The notes beneath the pieces were generated by a model. The model was not told the origin of the DNA and ran no database searches. It worked only from the letters and a program-made list of their open reading frames with translations. A stretch of 64,000 nt of DNA from Polaromonas sp. (GTDB lineage Bacteria > Pseudomonadota > Gammaproteobacteria > Burkholderiales > Burkholderiaceae_C), in assembly GCA_013298945.1 (NCBI GenBank), contig JAAFJR010000011.1, positions 1-64,000 on the forward strand, written 5' to 3'. Of the stretch, positions 51,364 to 59,774 are shown piece after piece. The translations under genes were made by a program, and so were the position numbers. Positions within the stretch are counted from its first letter, which is position 1; each line of letters starts with the position of its first letter.

Positions 51364-51401
51364 GCGTTGTCCTTTCGATGAACCAGCAATAAAAAAGCGC
51401 G

Positions 51402-52766
51402 TTAAGTCAAACTGCGCCAAACCAAACCGCCCAATGCAGAGGCAATGAGCACAGGAATCACGCCAACTTTATAGCGAATCAGTGCCACCGCAGCGACGAC
51501 GGCGGCAACGATGGCGAAATAATCAAATCGTTCAAAAAGAGTGCCAGTGGTTCCCGATTTAACAGCAATATGAGATATAAAAAACAGAGCTAATGAGGCA
51601 ATAACACCCACAACTGCAGCGGTAATAGCAGTCAAAGGTGCTGTAAATTTCAAGTTATTGTGCGTTGTCTCCACCAGCGGACCACCTGCCAAAATGAAAA
51701 TGAACGATGGCAAAAAGGTGAACCACGTCACCATAGTCGCCGCCAACGCTGCCCCTAAAAACAAACTTTCAAGCCCCAGCACCTGCTTTGCCCAACCGCC
51801 AACAAAAGCCACAAAAGCAACCACCATGATCAGTGGGCCCGGTGTGGTTTCACCCAAGGCCAAGCCATCAATCATTTGTGTGCCAGAAAGCCAGCCAAAT
51901 TGCTCAACCGCGCCTTGGTACACATAGGGCAGCACAGCATAAGCACCGCCAAATGTCAGCAAAGCCGCTTTGGTGAAAAACCATGCCATTTGAGTCAATG
52001 CACCTTGCCAGCCTTGATATAGCATCAATATCGCCATCGGAATCAGCCAAAGCACAGCGCCCACAACGATAACTGTCGCTAAACGTGATTTTTTGAACAA
52101 CGCATGCTCAGGCGTGGGTGTGTTGTCATCAATGACAGCCGGAAAAGCAGTGTCAGTGTTTGATTTTTTAACGCCATGACCCGCAGATGAAGCAAACTGC
52201 GAGGGAGAAAACCTTGCTCCCAAAATACCGACCATCGCCGCAGCAATCACGATCACGGGAAAAAGCAAATGGAAAAAGTAAAGCGCTAAGAAACTCGACA
52301 CGGCCACTGCCCACAGAATAGGTGCAGTCGTTGGTGTTTTCAGCGTTTTAGAGCCAATACGATGCACTGCTTGCACCACCAGCGCAGCCACAGCGGGTTT
52401 GATGCCATACAACAAAGCAGCCACCCATGCAACATTGCCAAAGGCCACATAAACATAACTCAAACCTATCAAAATAAAGAGGGAAGGCAAGACGAAAAGA
52501 ACACCTGCCACCACGCCACCCCAAGTGCGGTGCAACAGCCAGCCAATGTAAATCGCCAGTTGTTGTGCCTCTGGCCCCGGCAGCACCATGCAATAGTTCA
52601 AAGCATGCAAAAACCGCTTTTCAGAAATCCAACGCTTCTCTTCCACCAGCTCTTTGTGCATGATGGCAATCTGCCCAGCGGGGCCGCCGAAGCTGATGAA
52701 GCCGAGTTTTAACCAAAATTTCAAGGCTTCATAAAAGGGAATCGAAGGATGAAATTTTGAATCCAT
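51402..52766 (-). CDS. chrA: Chromate transporter, long-chain ChrA
   Basis: 454 residues. Two homologous CHR domains: the first with FISFGGPAGQIAIMH and LNYCMVLPGPEAQQLAIYIGW, the second with LLTFGGAYAVLPYVYQGAV and LALGETTPGPLIMVVAFVAF. About ten membrane segments. Expels chromate across the inner membrane in characterised members; other anions are possible. It lies between metW and the hydrolase with gaps of 33-38 bases; no chrB regulator is seen. Confidence 0.94.
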   Translation of the reverse strand: MDSKFHPSIPFYEALKFWLKLGFISFGGPAGQIAIMHKELVEEKRWISEKRFLHALNYCMVLPGPEAQQLAIYIGWLLHRTWGGVVAGVLFVLPSLFILIGLSYVYVAFGNVAWVAALLYGIKPAVAALVVQAVHRIGSKTLKTPTTAPILWAVAVSSFLALYFFHLLFPVIVIAAAMVGILGARFSPSQFASSAGHGVKKSNTDTAFPAVIDDNTPTPEHALFKKSRLATVIVVGAVLWLIPMAILMLYQGWQGALTQMAWFFTKAALLTFGGAYAVLPYVYQGAVEQFGWLSGTQMIDGLALGETTPGPLIMVVAFVAFVGGWAKQVLGLESLFLGAALAATMVTWFTFLPSFIFILAGGPLVETTHNNLKFTAPLTAITAAVVGVIASLALFFISHIAVKSGTTGTLFERFDYFAIVAAVVAAVALIRYKVGVIPVLIASALGGLVWRSLT

Positions 52767-52799
52767 CGCTCTTACTAGGTGAAAGTAAACAAGTTATGT

Positions 52800-53381
52800 T
52801 TATGTGGAAAAAAGAAATACCGATGTACCTGCTAATAAATTAGGCGCAAATCGAACAATACGCCCTTCTTGTATCCCAAAGCTATCTTTTACTTTTAACC
52901 CGTTATGCAAAGCAAGTTCGCGTAAATCTGAATGCGTACCTACGCGAATATTGGGTGTGTCGTACCACTGGTATGGCAAACGCCGAGTCACTGGCATGCG
53001 GCCTTGCAAAATACTTAATCTATTTGGCCAATGCGCAAAATTGGGGAAGGCAACAATACCCAAACGACCGACTCTAGCGGTCTCACGCAGCATCACTTCA
53101 GCATTGCGCAAGTGCTGCAAGGTGTCGATTTGTAGCACCACGTCAAACGAAGCATCATCAAACAACGCCAAGCCTTCGTCCAAGTTGAGCTGAACAACGT
53201 TTACACCGCGTTTGACGCAAGCCAAGACATTGGCATCGTCAATTTCAATGCCATAACCGGTGCAATGACGTGTCGCTTGCAGGTGCGCCAGCAGTGCGCC
53301 GTCACCGCAGCCTAAATCCAGCACACGGGAGCCCACAGGCACTAGCTGTGCAATGGCTTGCATGGTGGCCAAGTCGCTCAT
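52800..53381 (-). CDS. metW: Methionine biosynthesis protein MetW
   Basis: 193 residues, SAM-methyltransferase fold: VLDLGCGDGALLAHL, YGIEID, VVLQIDTLQHLRN, then the MetW-specific FPNFAHWPNRLSILQGRMPV and LPYQWYDTPNIR. Always paired with metX in the order; it enhances MetX activity or complex formation in reported cases. Starts 10 bases after metX. Confidence 0.95.
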   Translation of the reverse strand: MSDLATMQAIAQLVPVGSRVLDLGCGDGALLAHLQATRHCTGYGIEIDDANVLACVKRGVNVVQLNLDEGLALFDDASFDVVLQIDTLQHLRNAEVMLRETARVGRLGIVAFPNFAHWPNRLSILQGRMPVTRRLPYQWYDTPNIRVGTHSDLRELALHNGLKVKDSFGIQEGRIVRFAPNLLAGTSVFLFST

Positions 53382-53391
53382 ACGCTTACTT

Positions 53392-54630
53392 TCATGACGC
53401 TACTTTCAAAGTAATTTCTTTCAAAATACTACCAAAATAAGAGCGAACTATGCTTGTATAACGCCGGTCATCCAGCAAAAATGCATCATGTCCGTGCGGT
53501 GCATCAATCTCAGCGTAGCACACGTCGCGGTTGTTATCGAGCAAGGCTTTGACCATTTCACGGCTGCGGCTTGGTGAGAATCTCCAGTCGGTCGTGAAGC
53601 TAACCAGTAAAAACTTAGCTTTTGCAATTTTCAAAGCTTGTGTCAAATTGCCGCCAAATTTTCGCGCAGGGTCAAAATAATCAAGCGCACGGGTGATGAG
53701 TAAGTAGGTATTAGCGTCGAAATATTCGGCAAATTTATCACCTTGGTGGCGTAAATAGCTTTCGATTTGAAATTCAACGTCTTGTGTGGTGTAGCTGTAC
53801 GAGTCAGCCTGTGAAGCGGCTTCTGGATTCGCTGAGGAAAGTCCAAGCGATTGCACTAGTGAGAGTTTTAACTGGCGACCAAATTTAGCGTTCATCACAT
53901 CATCACTCAAATACGTGATGTGGCCAATCATGCGTGCAATGCGCAGTCCGCGTTTGGGTATCACGCCGTGCGTGTAAAAGTTACCCGCATGAAAGTCTGG
54001 GTCTGTAACGATTGCTCGTCTAGCTACTTCGTTGAAAGCAATATTTTCAGCCGTTAAATTCGGCGCACTGGCGATGACAACGGCATGCCGCACGCGCTCA
54101 GGATATTGCAGCGTCCAGCTCAGCGCCTGCATGCCGCCTAAGCTGCCACCCATGAGCGCGGCCAGTGTTGTGATGCCTAATTTATCCATCAGCAAAGCTT
54201 GTGCGTTGACCCAGTCTTCAACTGTCACCACAGGAAAATCAGCGCCATACACTTGCTGTGTATTTGTGTCTGGGTGCGTATTTGGGTTTGCATCAGGATT
54301 CACGTGCATAGGCCCCGTAGAGCCAAAGCATGAACCTAAGTTATTCACGCCAATCACAAAAAAGTGGTCGGTATCCACTGGTTTACCAGGCCCAATCATG
54401 TTGTCCCACCAACCAACAGACTTTTCTTGTACCTCAGGATCTGCGTTTTCATACACACCTGCCACATGATGCGAAGCATTCAGTGCATGGCAAACCAACA
54501 CCGCATTTGACTTATCGGCATTCAACGTGCCATAGGTCTCATAGGTCAGATCGTAGGCGCGAATGCTTTTGCCACTTTGCAGTAAAAGCGGCTCAGCAAA
54601 ATGTTGGGTTTGTGGGTGAGCGATGAGCAT
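53392..54630 (-). CDS. metX: Homoserine O-succinyltransferase/acetyltransferase MetX
   Basis: 412 residues, alpha/beta hydrolase fold: [13 protein letters not shown], nucleophile in [11 protein letters not shown], and the C-terminal [12 protein letters not shown] with the catalytic histidine. Acylates homoserine for methionine synthesis; in many betaproteobacteria the donor is succinyl-CoA. A short insert [15 protein letters not shown] near residue 125 precedes [14 protein letters not shown] and is made of an imperfect codon repeat. A GT2 gene of the polysaccharide locus lies 26 bases upstream on the same strand. Confidence 0.95.
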   Translation of the reverse strand: MLIAHPQTQHFAEPLLLQSGKSIRAYDLTYETYGTLNADKSNAVLVCHALNASHHVAGVYENADPEVQEKSVGWWDNMIGPGKPVDTDHFFVIGVNNLGSCFGSTGPMHVNPDANPNTHPDTNTQQVYGADFPVVTVEDWVNAQALLMDKLGITTLAALMGGSLGGMQALSWTLQYPERVRHAVVIASAPNLTAENIAFNEVARRAIVTDPDFHAGNFYTHGVIPKRGLRIARMIGHITYLSDDVMNAKFGRQLKLSLVQSLGLSSANPEAASQADSYSYTTQDVEFQIESYLRHQGDKFAEYFDANTYLLITRALDYFDPARKFGGNLTQALKIAKAKFLLVSFTTDWRFSPSRSREMVKALLDNNRDVCYAEIDAPHGHDAFLLDDRRYTSIVRSYFGSILKEITLKVAS

Positions 54631-54656
54631 TGTGTGGGATTCGTTCGGCCGCCATC

Positions 54657-55658
54657 TCAGAGCTTTGGAAACTCAGTTTCATTCTTCGTTGTGAAGCGAA
54701 ACAGATACTGTGGTTTGTTATTGAGTCGCAAATGGATACGACCTAAATACTCACCCAAAACCCCGATGAACAAAGTTTGAAAACCGCTAACCAAAAGAAT
54801 CGTGACGATGATGGAGGCCCAGCCCTTGGATTGGCTTGGATACAGTATGCTGCTTACAACAACAAAGACGGCACCTAAAAAGCCTATCAACGACAGCAAG
54901 GCACCCATCAGTGTGACCATACGTAAAGGCACGATTGATGTGCCGGTGACCATGCGTAACCACAGCGAAATTGATTTTTTCAAGCTGTAATTGCCCTCGC
55001 CATACGCACGCGAGCCATGTTGAATTTCAACCGTAGCAATGCGTCTGGTGATGTCCAATATCAAACCATCCAAATAAGCAAATGGCCCTTCGTGACTGCG
55101 GATTTGATCCACCATGCCGCGTTTGAGTGCTTTGAAGGACGATAAATACAGCCCTTTTGGTTTGGACAGTAGCCAAGAGGCCATCAAATCATTGAACTTG
55201 CTGCCTGCAATCTTCCAAGCGGCATGTTGCCGGTTGGCATAGCGTGTGTAGCAAACGTCAGCGCCCGCCACCAATTCGGCAACCATGCTAGGAATAGCCT
55301 CAGGCGGATGTTGTAAATCGTCATCCATAAGAACTACATATTGCCCAGAAACCAGATTGAGGCCTGCCATGATGGCATTATGTTGACCAAAATTTCTTGA
55401 TAAAGTAGCGCCTTGAATAAATGGGTAAATCTGGGAAAGTTGCTGAATAACCGTCCAGCTATTGTCAGGGCTGCAATCGTCTACCAATACCAATTCAAAG
55501 CTGTTGGCATAAGCAGAACTGGCCATACTCGCGCCAATACGCTTAACCAGCTCTTCTAAACCGCCTTCGTTTTTATAGACAGGAATAAGGATGGAGACGC
55601 TGACGCCAGCGCTTGTAACGGACAAAGATGCAGGGTTCTGAGCGACTAGATTAGACAT
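54657..55658 (-). CDS. Glycosyltransferase family 2 (polyprenyl-phosphate sugar transferase, GtrB/DPM type)
   Basis: 333 residues: [49 protein letters not shown] and the ribbon region, then two C-terminal membrane segments (about 225-250 and 260-285) as in ArnC/GtrB. Such enzymes transfer a sugar to undecaprenyl phosphate. It opens the polysaccharide region and is divergent from manC. Confidence 0.9.
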   Translation of the reverse strand: MSNLVAQNPASLSVTSAGVSVSILIPVYKNEGGLEELVKRIGASMASSAYANSFELVLVDDCSPDNSWTVIQQLSQIYPFIQGATLSRNFGQHNAIMAGLNLVSGQYVVLMDDDLQHPPEAIPSMVAELVAGADVCYTRYANRQHAAWKIAGSKFNDLMASWLLSKPKGLYLSSFKALKRGMVDQIRSHEGPFAYLDGLILDITRRIATVEIQHGSRAYGEGNYSLKKSISLWLRMVTGTSIVPLRMVTLMGALLSLIGFLGAVFVVVSSILYPSQSKGWASIIVTILLVSGFQTLFIGVLGEYLGRIHLRLNNKPQYLFRFTTKNETEFPKL

Positions 55659-55757
55659 ATCAACTATTGTAGCTTTGCCTAAGCAAAGCGACTCTAGGCA
55701 TCAAGCTACGGGAGGTACAATCTGTTGTTAAGGTCTTACTTTTAAAGTTAAAACATC

Positions 55758-57176
55758 ATGAAACTCATATCGGTTGTACTTTCAGGCGGCGCAGGCACGC
55801 GTTTATGGCCAACTTCGCGCCAAGCCTATCCCAAACCATTTATCAGCCTAGGCGGTTGCCCGTTGCTACAGCAAGCCGTTGAGCGCGGTCAAGCTTGTGG
55901 TGCTGATGAAACCATGATTGTGACGAACCAAGATTACCTGTTTCTAACCCGTGAAGTGATTAACAGCCTGCAAGACCCACCGAAAACCAGCTATTTGCTT
56001 GAGCCTAAGGGTAGAAATACAGCCCCTGCAATCGCCTTAGCCGCGCTGGCGTGCAGCCAAGCGCATGGCGCAGATGCTGTGATGATTGTGTTACCAGCTG
56101 ACCATTTGATTCCAGATTCAGAAGCGTTTGTGACTAATGCGCTTGAAGCGGCGCGGCACGCTTTGTTAGGGCAATTGGTAGTTTTTGGTATTTCGCCCAC
56201 GGCACCTGAGACCGGATTTGGCTACATCGAAGTGGCACAGATTGAGCGAACACCGCAAAAAGCGCTGCGATTTGTGGAAAAGCCAGACGCTGCAACAGCC
56301 GCGCAATACCTCAGCACAGGCCGCTACTACTGGAACAGTGGCATGTTTTGTTTCACAGCTGGCACGATATTGCAAGCGTTCAAAGACCATTCGCCCGAAG
56401 TCTTGGCAGCGGCTGAGCAAGTGCTGGCAAGCGCACAGGCGCAGCAGGGCGTGACGCGTTTTGACTCCAAAGCGTTTGCGCATCAACCTGATATTTCTAT
56501 TGATTACGCCATCATGGAGCGTGCTTCCAACGTGACCTTGGTACCCGCCAAATTTGGCTGGAGCGATGTGGGCGCTTGGCCCGCCGTTGCCTTGGCGCAT
56601 ACAGCGGACGCCAGCGGCAACACATTTGAAGCCGATGTCGTCAATGTCGACACAACGGGTACCCACGTTCAGGTTGATAGCTACATCCCTAAAGTAGTCG
56701 CAACCGTAGGCGTGCATGACCTCATCATCGTCGATACCCCTGACGCGCTGTTGGTAGCTCACAAAAGCCAAGCGCAAAAGGTTAAAGCTGTTGTCGATCA
56801 GCTCAAAGAGCGCAAGCACGACAGCACCCACTTGCCCACCACTGTGCACAGGCCGTGGGGTACGTACGCCACTTTGAAAGAAGAATCAGGCTACAAAGTC
56901 AAACGCATCACCGTCAAACCTGGTGAATCACTCAGTTTGCAATACCACCACCAGCGCGCCGAGCACTGGGTGGTTGTGCAAGGCATTGCTATCGTACAAA
57001 TTGGCGAAGTGGAGCATCGAACGGAAGTTGGGCAGCACCACTATATCCCGCTTAAAGAAACGCATCGCCTCACCAATATTGGAAAAAATGAATTGGTCTT
57101 AATCGAGGTGCAATGCGGTGCGTACTTGGGCGAAGACGATATCGTGCGATTGGCCGATATGTATGGTAGAGCGTAA
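55758..57176 (+). CDS. manC: Mannose-1-phosphate guanylyltransferase/mannose-6-phosphate isomerase
   Basis: 472 residues, bifunctional type. N-terminal pyrophosphorylase: LSGGAGTRLWPTSRQAYPKP, FVEKPDAATA, and the C-terminal cupin isomerase: HRPWGTY, KRITVKPGESLSLQYHHQRAEHW, KETHRLTNIG. Makes GDP-mannose, the donor for mannosyl-containing polysaccharides; the adjacent double GT4 enzyme is a plausible user. Followed after 18 bases by the large membrane protein. Confidence 0.96.
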   Translation: MKLISVVLSGGAGTRLWPTSRQAYPKPFISLGGCPLLQQAVERGQACGADETMIVTNQDYLFLTREVINSLQDPPKTSYLLEPKGRNTAPAIALAALACSQAHGADAVMIVLPADHLIPDSEAFVTNALEAARHALLGQLVVFGISPTAPETGFGYIEVAQIERTPQKALRFVEKPDAATAAQYLSTGRYYWNSGMFCFTAGTILQAFKDHSPEVLAAAEQVLASAQAQQGVTRFDSKAFAHQPDISIDYAIMERASNVTLVPAKFGWSDVGAWPAVALAHTADASGNTFEADVVNVDTTGTHVQVDSYIPKVVATVGVHDLIIVDTPDALLVAHKSQAQKVKAVVDQLKERKHDSTHLPTTVHRPWGTYATLKEESGYKVKRITVKPGESLSLQYHHQRAEHWVVVQGIAIVQIGEVEHRTEVGQHHYIPLKETHRLTNIGKNELVLIEVQCGAYLGEDDIVRLADMYGRA

Positions 57177-57194
57177 GCTATAAAAGCTTTGCCC

Positions 57195-59675
57195 ATGGAG
57201 CAGACAGATTCGCCTAGCTTTTTTTCCTTTTTGGAGCAGTCATTTTCAAGTGTTGCTATAAAAGAGTGGGCAATTTGGTTACCAGGCGCGGTTTTATGTT
57301 TTGTAGCCGCTAGTTTGTTCATGAGTGGTTGGCCTAGTGGGTTGACCCCAGACGTCACCAAGCCATATACCTATGCGGGCGATGGCATCGCCTATATGTG
57401 GAATATCAAACGTGTCATTGAAGAGGCATGGTTTTTCACAAACACGAACACAGGTTATCCATTTGGTTCTAACCACCTTGACTACCCAACTTCAGATACA
57501 GGTAATTATTTAATACTCAAATTATTGGGCACTGCATTTCAATCGCCTGTTGCGGCTTTGAATTTGTATTTTTTGCTCGGGTTTTCTGCTGTTTTTGTTG
57601 CCTCTTATGTTGTTCTTAGAACGATGGGAGTATCGCGAACCTTTTCTGTCACCGGCAGTATTCTTTATACATTTACATCATTTCATTTTGGCAGAATAGT
57701 ACATTTGTTTTTCACTTGGTACTTCGTTGCCCCCATGTTTTTTTACTTTGGGTTCAAACTGTTTTCTAAAGAGTTGATTTTCTTTAATCAAAAGCAAAAG
57801 TTAAAACATAAAATCAGCAATACTGCGGCTTTATTAATACTAGCTTCTTTCGGCATTTATTATGCTTTGTTCGGCATGATGGTGCTTTTTGTAAGCACCC
57901 TATTAGCTGCGATACTTTATAAATCTTGGATGCATTTGCGCGTAGGTTTCATGGTTTGTGGAGCCGTATTTTTGGGTGTACTCTTAAACGTTGCTCCAAG
58001 CTTGATGCATTTATCTGCGCAGGGGCCTAATCTGGAAGGCGTTCAGCGCGCACCGGCAGAATCTGAGCTGTATGGTTTAAAACTAACTCAAATGTTTTTA
58101 CCTCGTGGCGATCACAGATTAGACAGCTTCTATGATGTAGCCAGTCGATACAACAATAACTTTCCAATGGTTACAGAGAATATCAGTTCTAGTCTTGGAG
58201 CAGCAAATTCAGTTGGATTATTGCTATTGATTTTGAGCATATTTGTTGCGCCTATGGTGTTAAATTCAGGTGATACAAACACACAAAATAAGCGATTTTC
58301 AACTCAAATGTTGATTATGGGCTTGCTAGTCTGTAGCTTGTTTTTTGTCGCCACTATCGGTGGCTTTTCCAGTTTGTTTGCCATGCTTGTGTCTGCTTCA
58401 ATTCGTAGCTGGAATCGAATCAGTATTTTTATTGAATTTATATCTGCTGCTGCTTTGATGTTGTGTTTGGATAGGCTGCTCAAGTTCTACGCAGAACGTA
58501 TAAATATTATATTGAAGATAGTTTTGCAAACTTTGGTTGCTGGTTTGTTAGTGTTTTATGGCGTCGCTGACCAAACAGTTAAACCTTGTTCAGCGTGTTT
58601 AAATTCAAACCAAACGCTGTTCGATCATGATAAAAACTTCATACAAAGTATAGAAAAATCAATACCTGCCGGGTCGGCTATTTACCAATTGCCCTATATG
58701 GGATATCCAGAATATAGCGCGGTGAATAACCTAGGTTCATACGACCAAGCCAGAGGCCATTTGCATTCAAACACGCTCAAATGGAGCTTTGGCGCTATTC
58801 GTGGGCGCGAGGGTGATTGGTTTTATCGAAAACTCTCACATTTGCCTATTGAGCAACAACTAACTGTCGCGCAAGCCCTCGGATTTGCTGGTGTGTATAT
58901 TGACCGAAGAGGCTATTTAAACACCAAGACCGATAAACGCTGTACTGCTTTTGAGGGCGACAAAACTGCGAGCTTGAAGAACGACTGCTTCACGGTCAAC
59001 GAGATTGAGCAAGACATAGCCGCCGTGCTTGGCATAGATGGTGTAGATGCCGACTCCAAACTAGTCAGCCAAGACAAACAGCTTTCGTTCTTTCCTCTTC
59101 AAGATGGTACTAACTTGTCGTTATCTAAATTACCGATATCCAAAAATGCTGCAGTCGTCTTGGCGAACCAGTACTTGCTGCCTATTGGTTTTGAAATTGT
59201 CAACGGCGTGCCTGTGGTGGCGGGTGGTTTTGAGACGCCCGTCGATTTCAGAAAAACTGAATTTCCGCCATTTGTGGTCGGTGTGACGGGTTTGTCGGAA
59301 ATCACTGAGGACGGAAGTGCACCCTTGGGTTCAGCCGCCAGAATTTCAGGGCGATGGTCGGACGCCTATGTCGCGCCACGCGTCAAACTTTGGCTAGCAA
59401 AGCCGTTGCCACCCGAGTTTAAATTGACCATCACTGCCAGAGGTGGTGGTCCAAATGCGGATCAGCCTTTACAGATCAAAATCGGAAAGCAAGTCAAAGA
59501 ACTCAGCTTTGGGGCTGATATGCAAACTAAAACTGTTAAATTTGAACTAGATGGCAAATTTCAAACGATTGAATTCAAACCGTATCAGCCCTTTGTCCCT
59601 GCACGTAGGTGGGGAACCAGTGATATTCGAAAACTTGGCGTTGAATTCGAGCAGCTAGTGATTACTACCAAGTAA
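57195..59675 (+). CDS. Large polytopic membrane protein of a polysaccharide locus, unknown
   Basis: About 826 residues. The N-terminal 460 or so have roughly ten to twelve membrane segments and resemble in layout the GT-C fold glycosyltransferases: a first loop with YAGDGIAYMW and NTGYPFGSNHLDYPTSD, where an acidic pair follows helix 1. Residues after 470 form a soluble domain with a cysteine pair (CSACL) and a beta-rich end. No family named with confidence. AT-rich relative to flanks, suggesting transfer. ATG at 57195 chosen; a TTG lies two codons before. Probable operon with manC. Confidence 0.7.
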   Translation: MEQTDSPSFFSFLEQSFSSVAIKEWAIWLPGAVLCFVAASLFMSGWPSGLTPDVTKPYTYAGDGIAYMWNIKRVIEEAWFFTNTNTGYPFGSNHLDYPTSDTGNYLILKLLGTAFQSPVAALNLYFLLGFSAVFVASYVVLRTMGVSRTFSVTGSILYTFTSFHFGRIVHLFFTWYFVAPMFFYFGFKLFSKELIFFNQKQKLKHKISNTAALLILASFGIYYALFGMMVLFVSTLLAAILYKSWMHLRVGFMVCGAVFLGVLLNVAPSLMHLSAQGPNLEGVQRAPAESELYGLKLTQMFLPRGDHRLDSFYDVASRYNNNFPMVTENISSSLGAANSVGLLLLILSIFVAPMVLNSGDTNTQNKRFSTQMLIMGLLVCSLFFVATIGGFSSLFAMLVSASIRSWNRISIFIEFISAAALMLCLDRLLKFYAERINIILKIVLQTLVAGLLVFYGVADQTVKPCSACLNSNQTLFDHDKNFIQSIEKSIPAGSAIYQLPYMGYPEYSAVNNLGSYDQARGHLHSNTLKWSFGAIRGREGDWFYRKLSHLPIEQQLTVAQALGFAGVYIDRRGYLNTKTDKRCTAFEGDKTASLKNDCFTVNEIEQDIAAVLGIDGVDADSKLVSQDKQLSFFPLQDGTNLSLSKLPISKNAAVVLANQYLLPIGFEIVNGVPVVAGGFETPVDFRKTEFPPFVVGVTGLSEITEDGSAPLGSAARISGRWSDAYVAPRVKLWLAKPLPPEFKLTITARGGGPNADQPLQIKIGKQVKELSFGADMQTKTVKFELDGKFQTIEFKPYQPFVPARRWGTSDIRKLGVEFEQLVITTK

Positions 59676-59700
59676 AAGCAAAGCGTAATTTTTTCGCCAA

Positions 59701-59745
59701 TTGCTATTAAAATAATAGCTTTTAAGGTAATAAATACGCTGGCTA
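59701..59745 (-). repeat. Interspersed palindromic repeat, copy 15 (intergenic)
   Basis: Reverse orientation: TTGCTATTAAAATAATAGC arm, TTTTAAGG, then TAATAAATACGCTGGCTA. Between the convergent membrane-protein and glycosyltransferase genes. Confidence 0.88.
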
Positions 59746-59774
59746 GATGCTGTTTATGATATGTTTTAAGGCTT

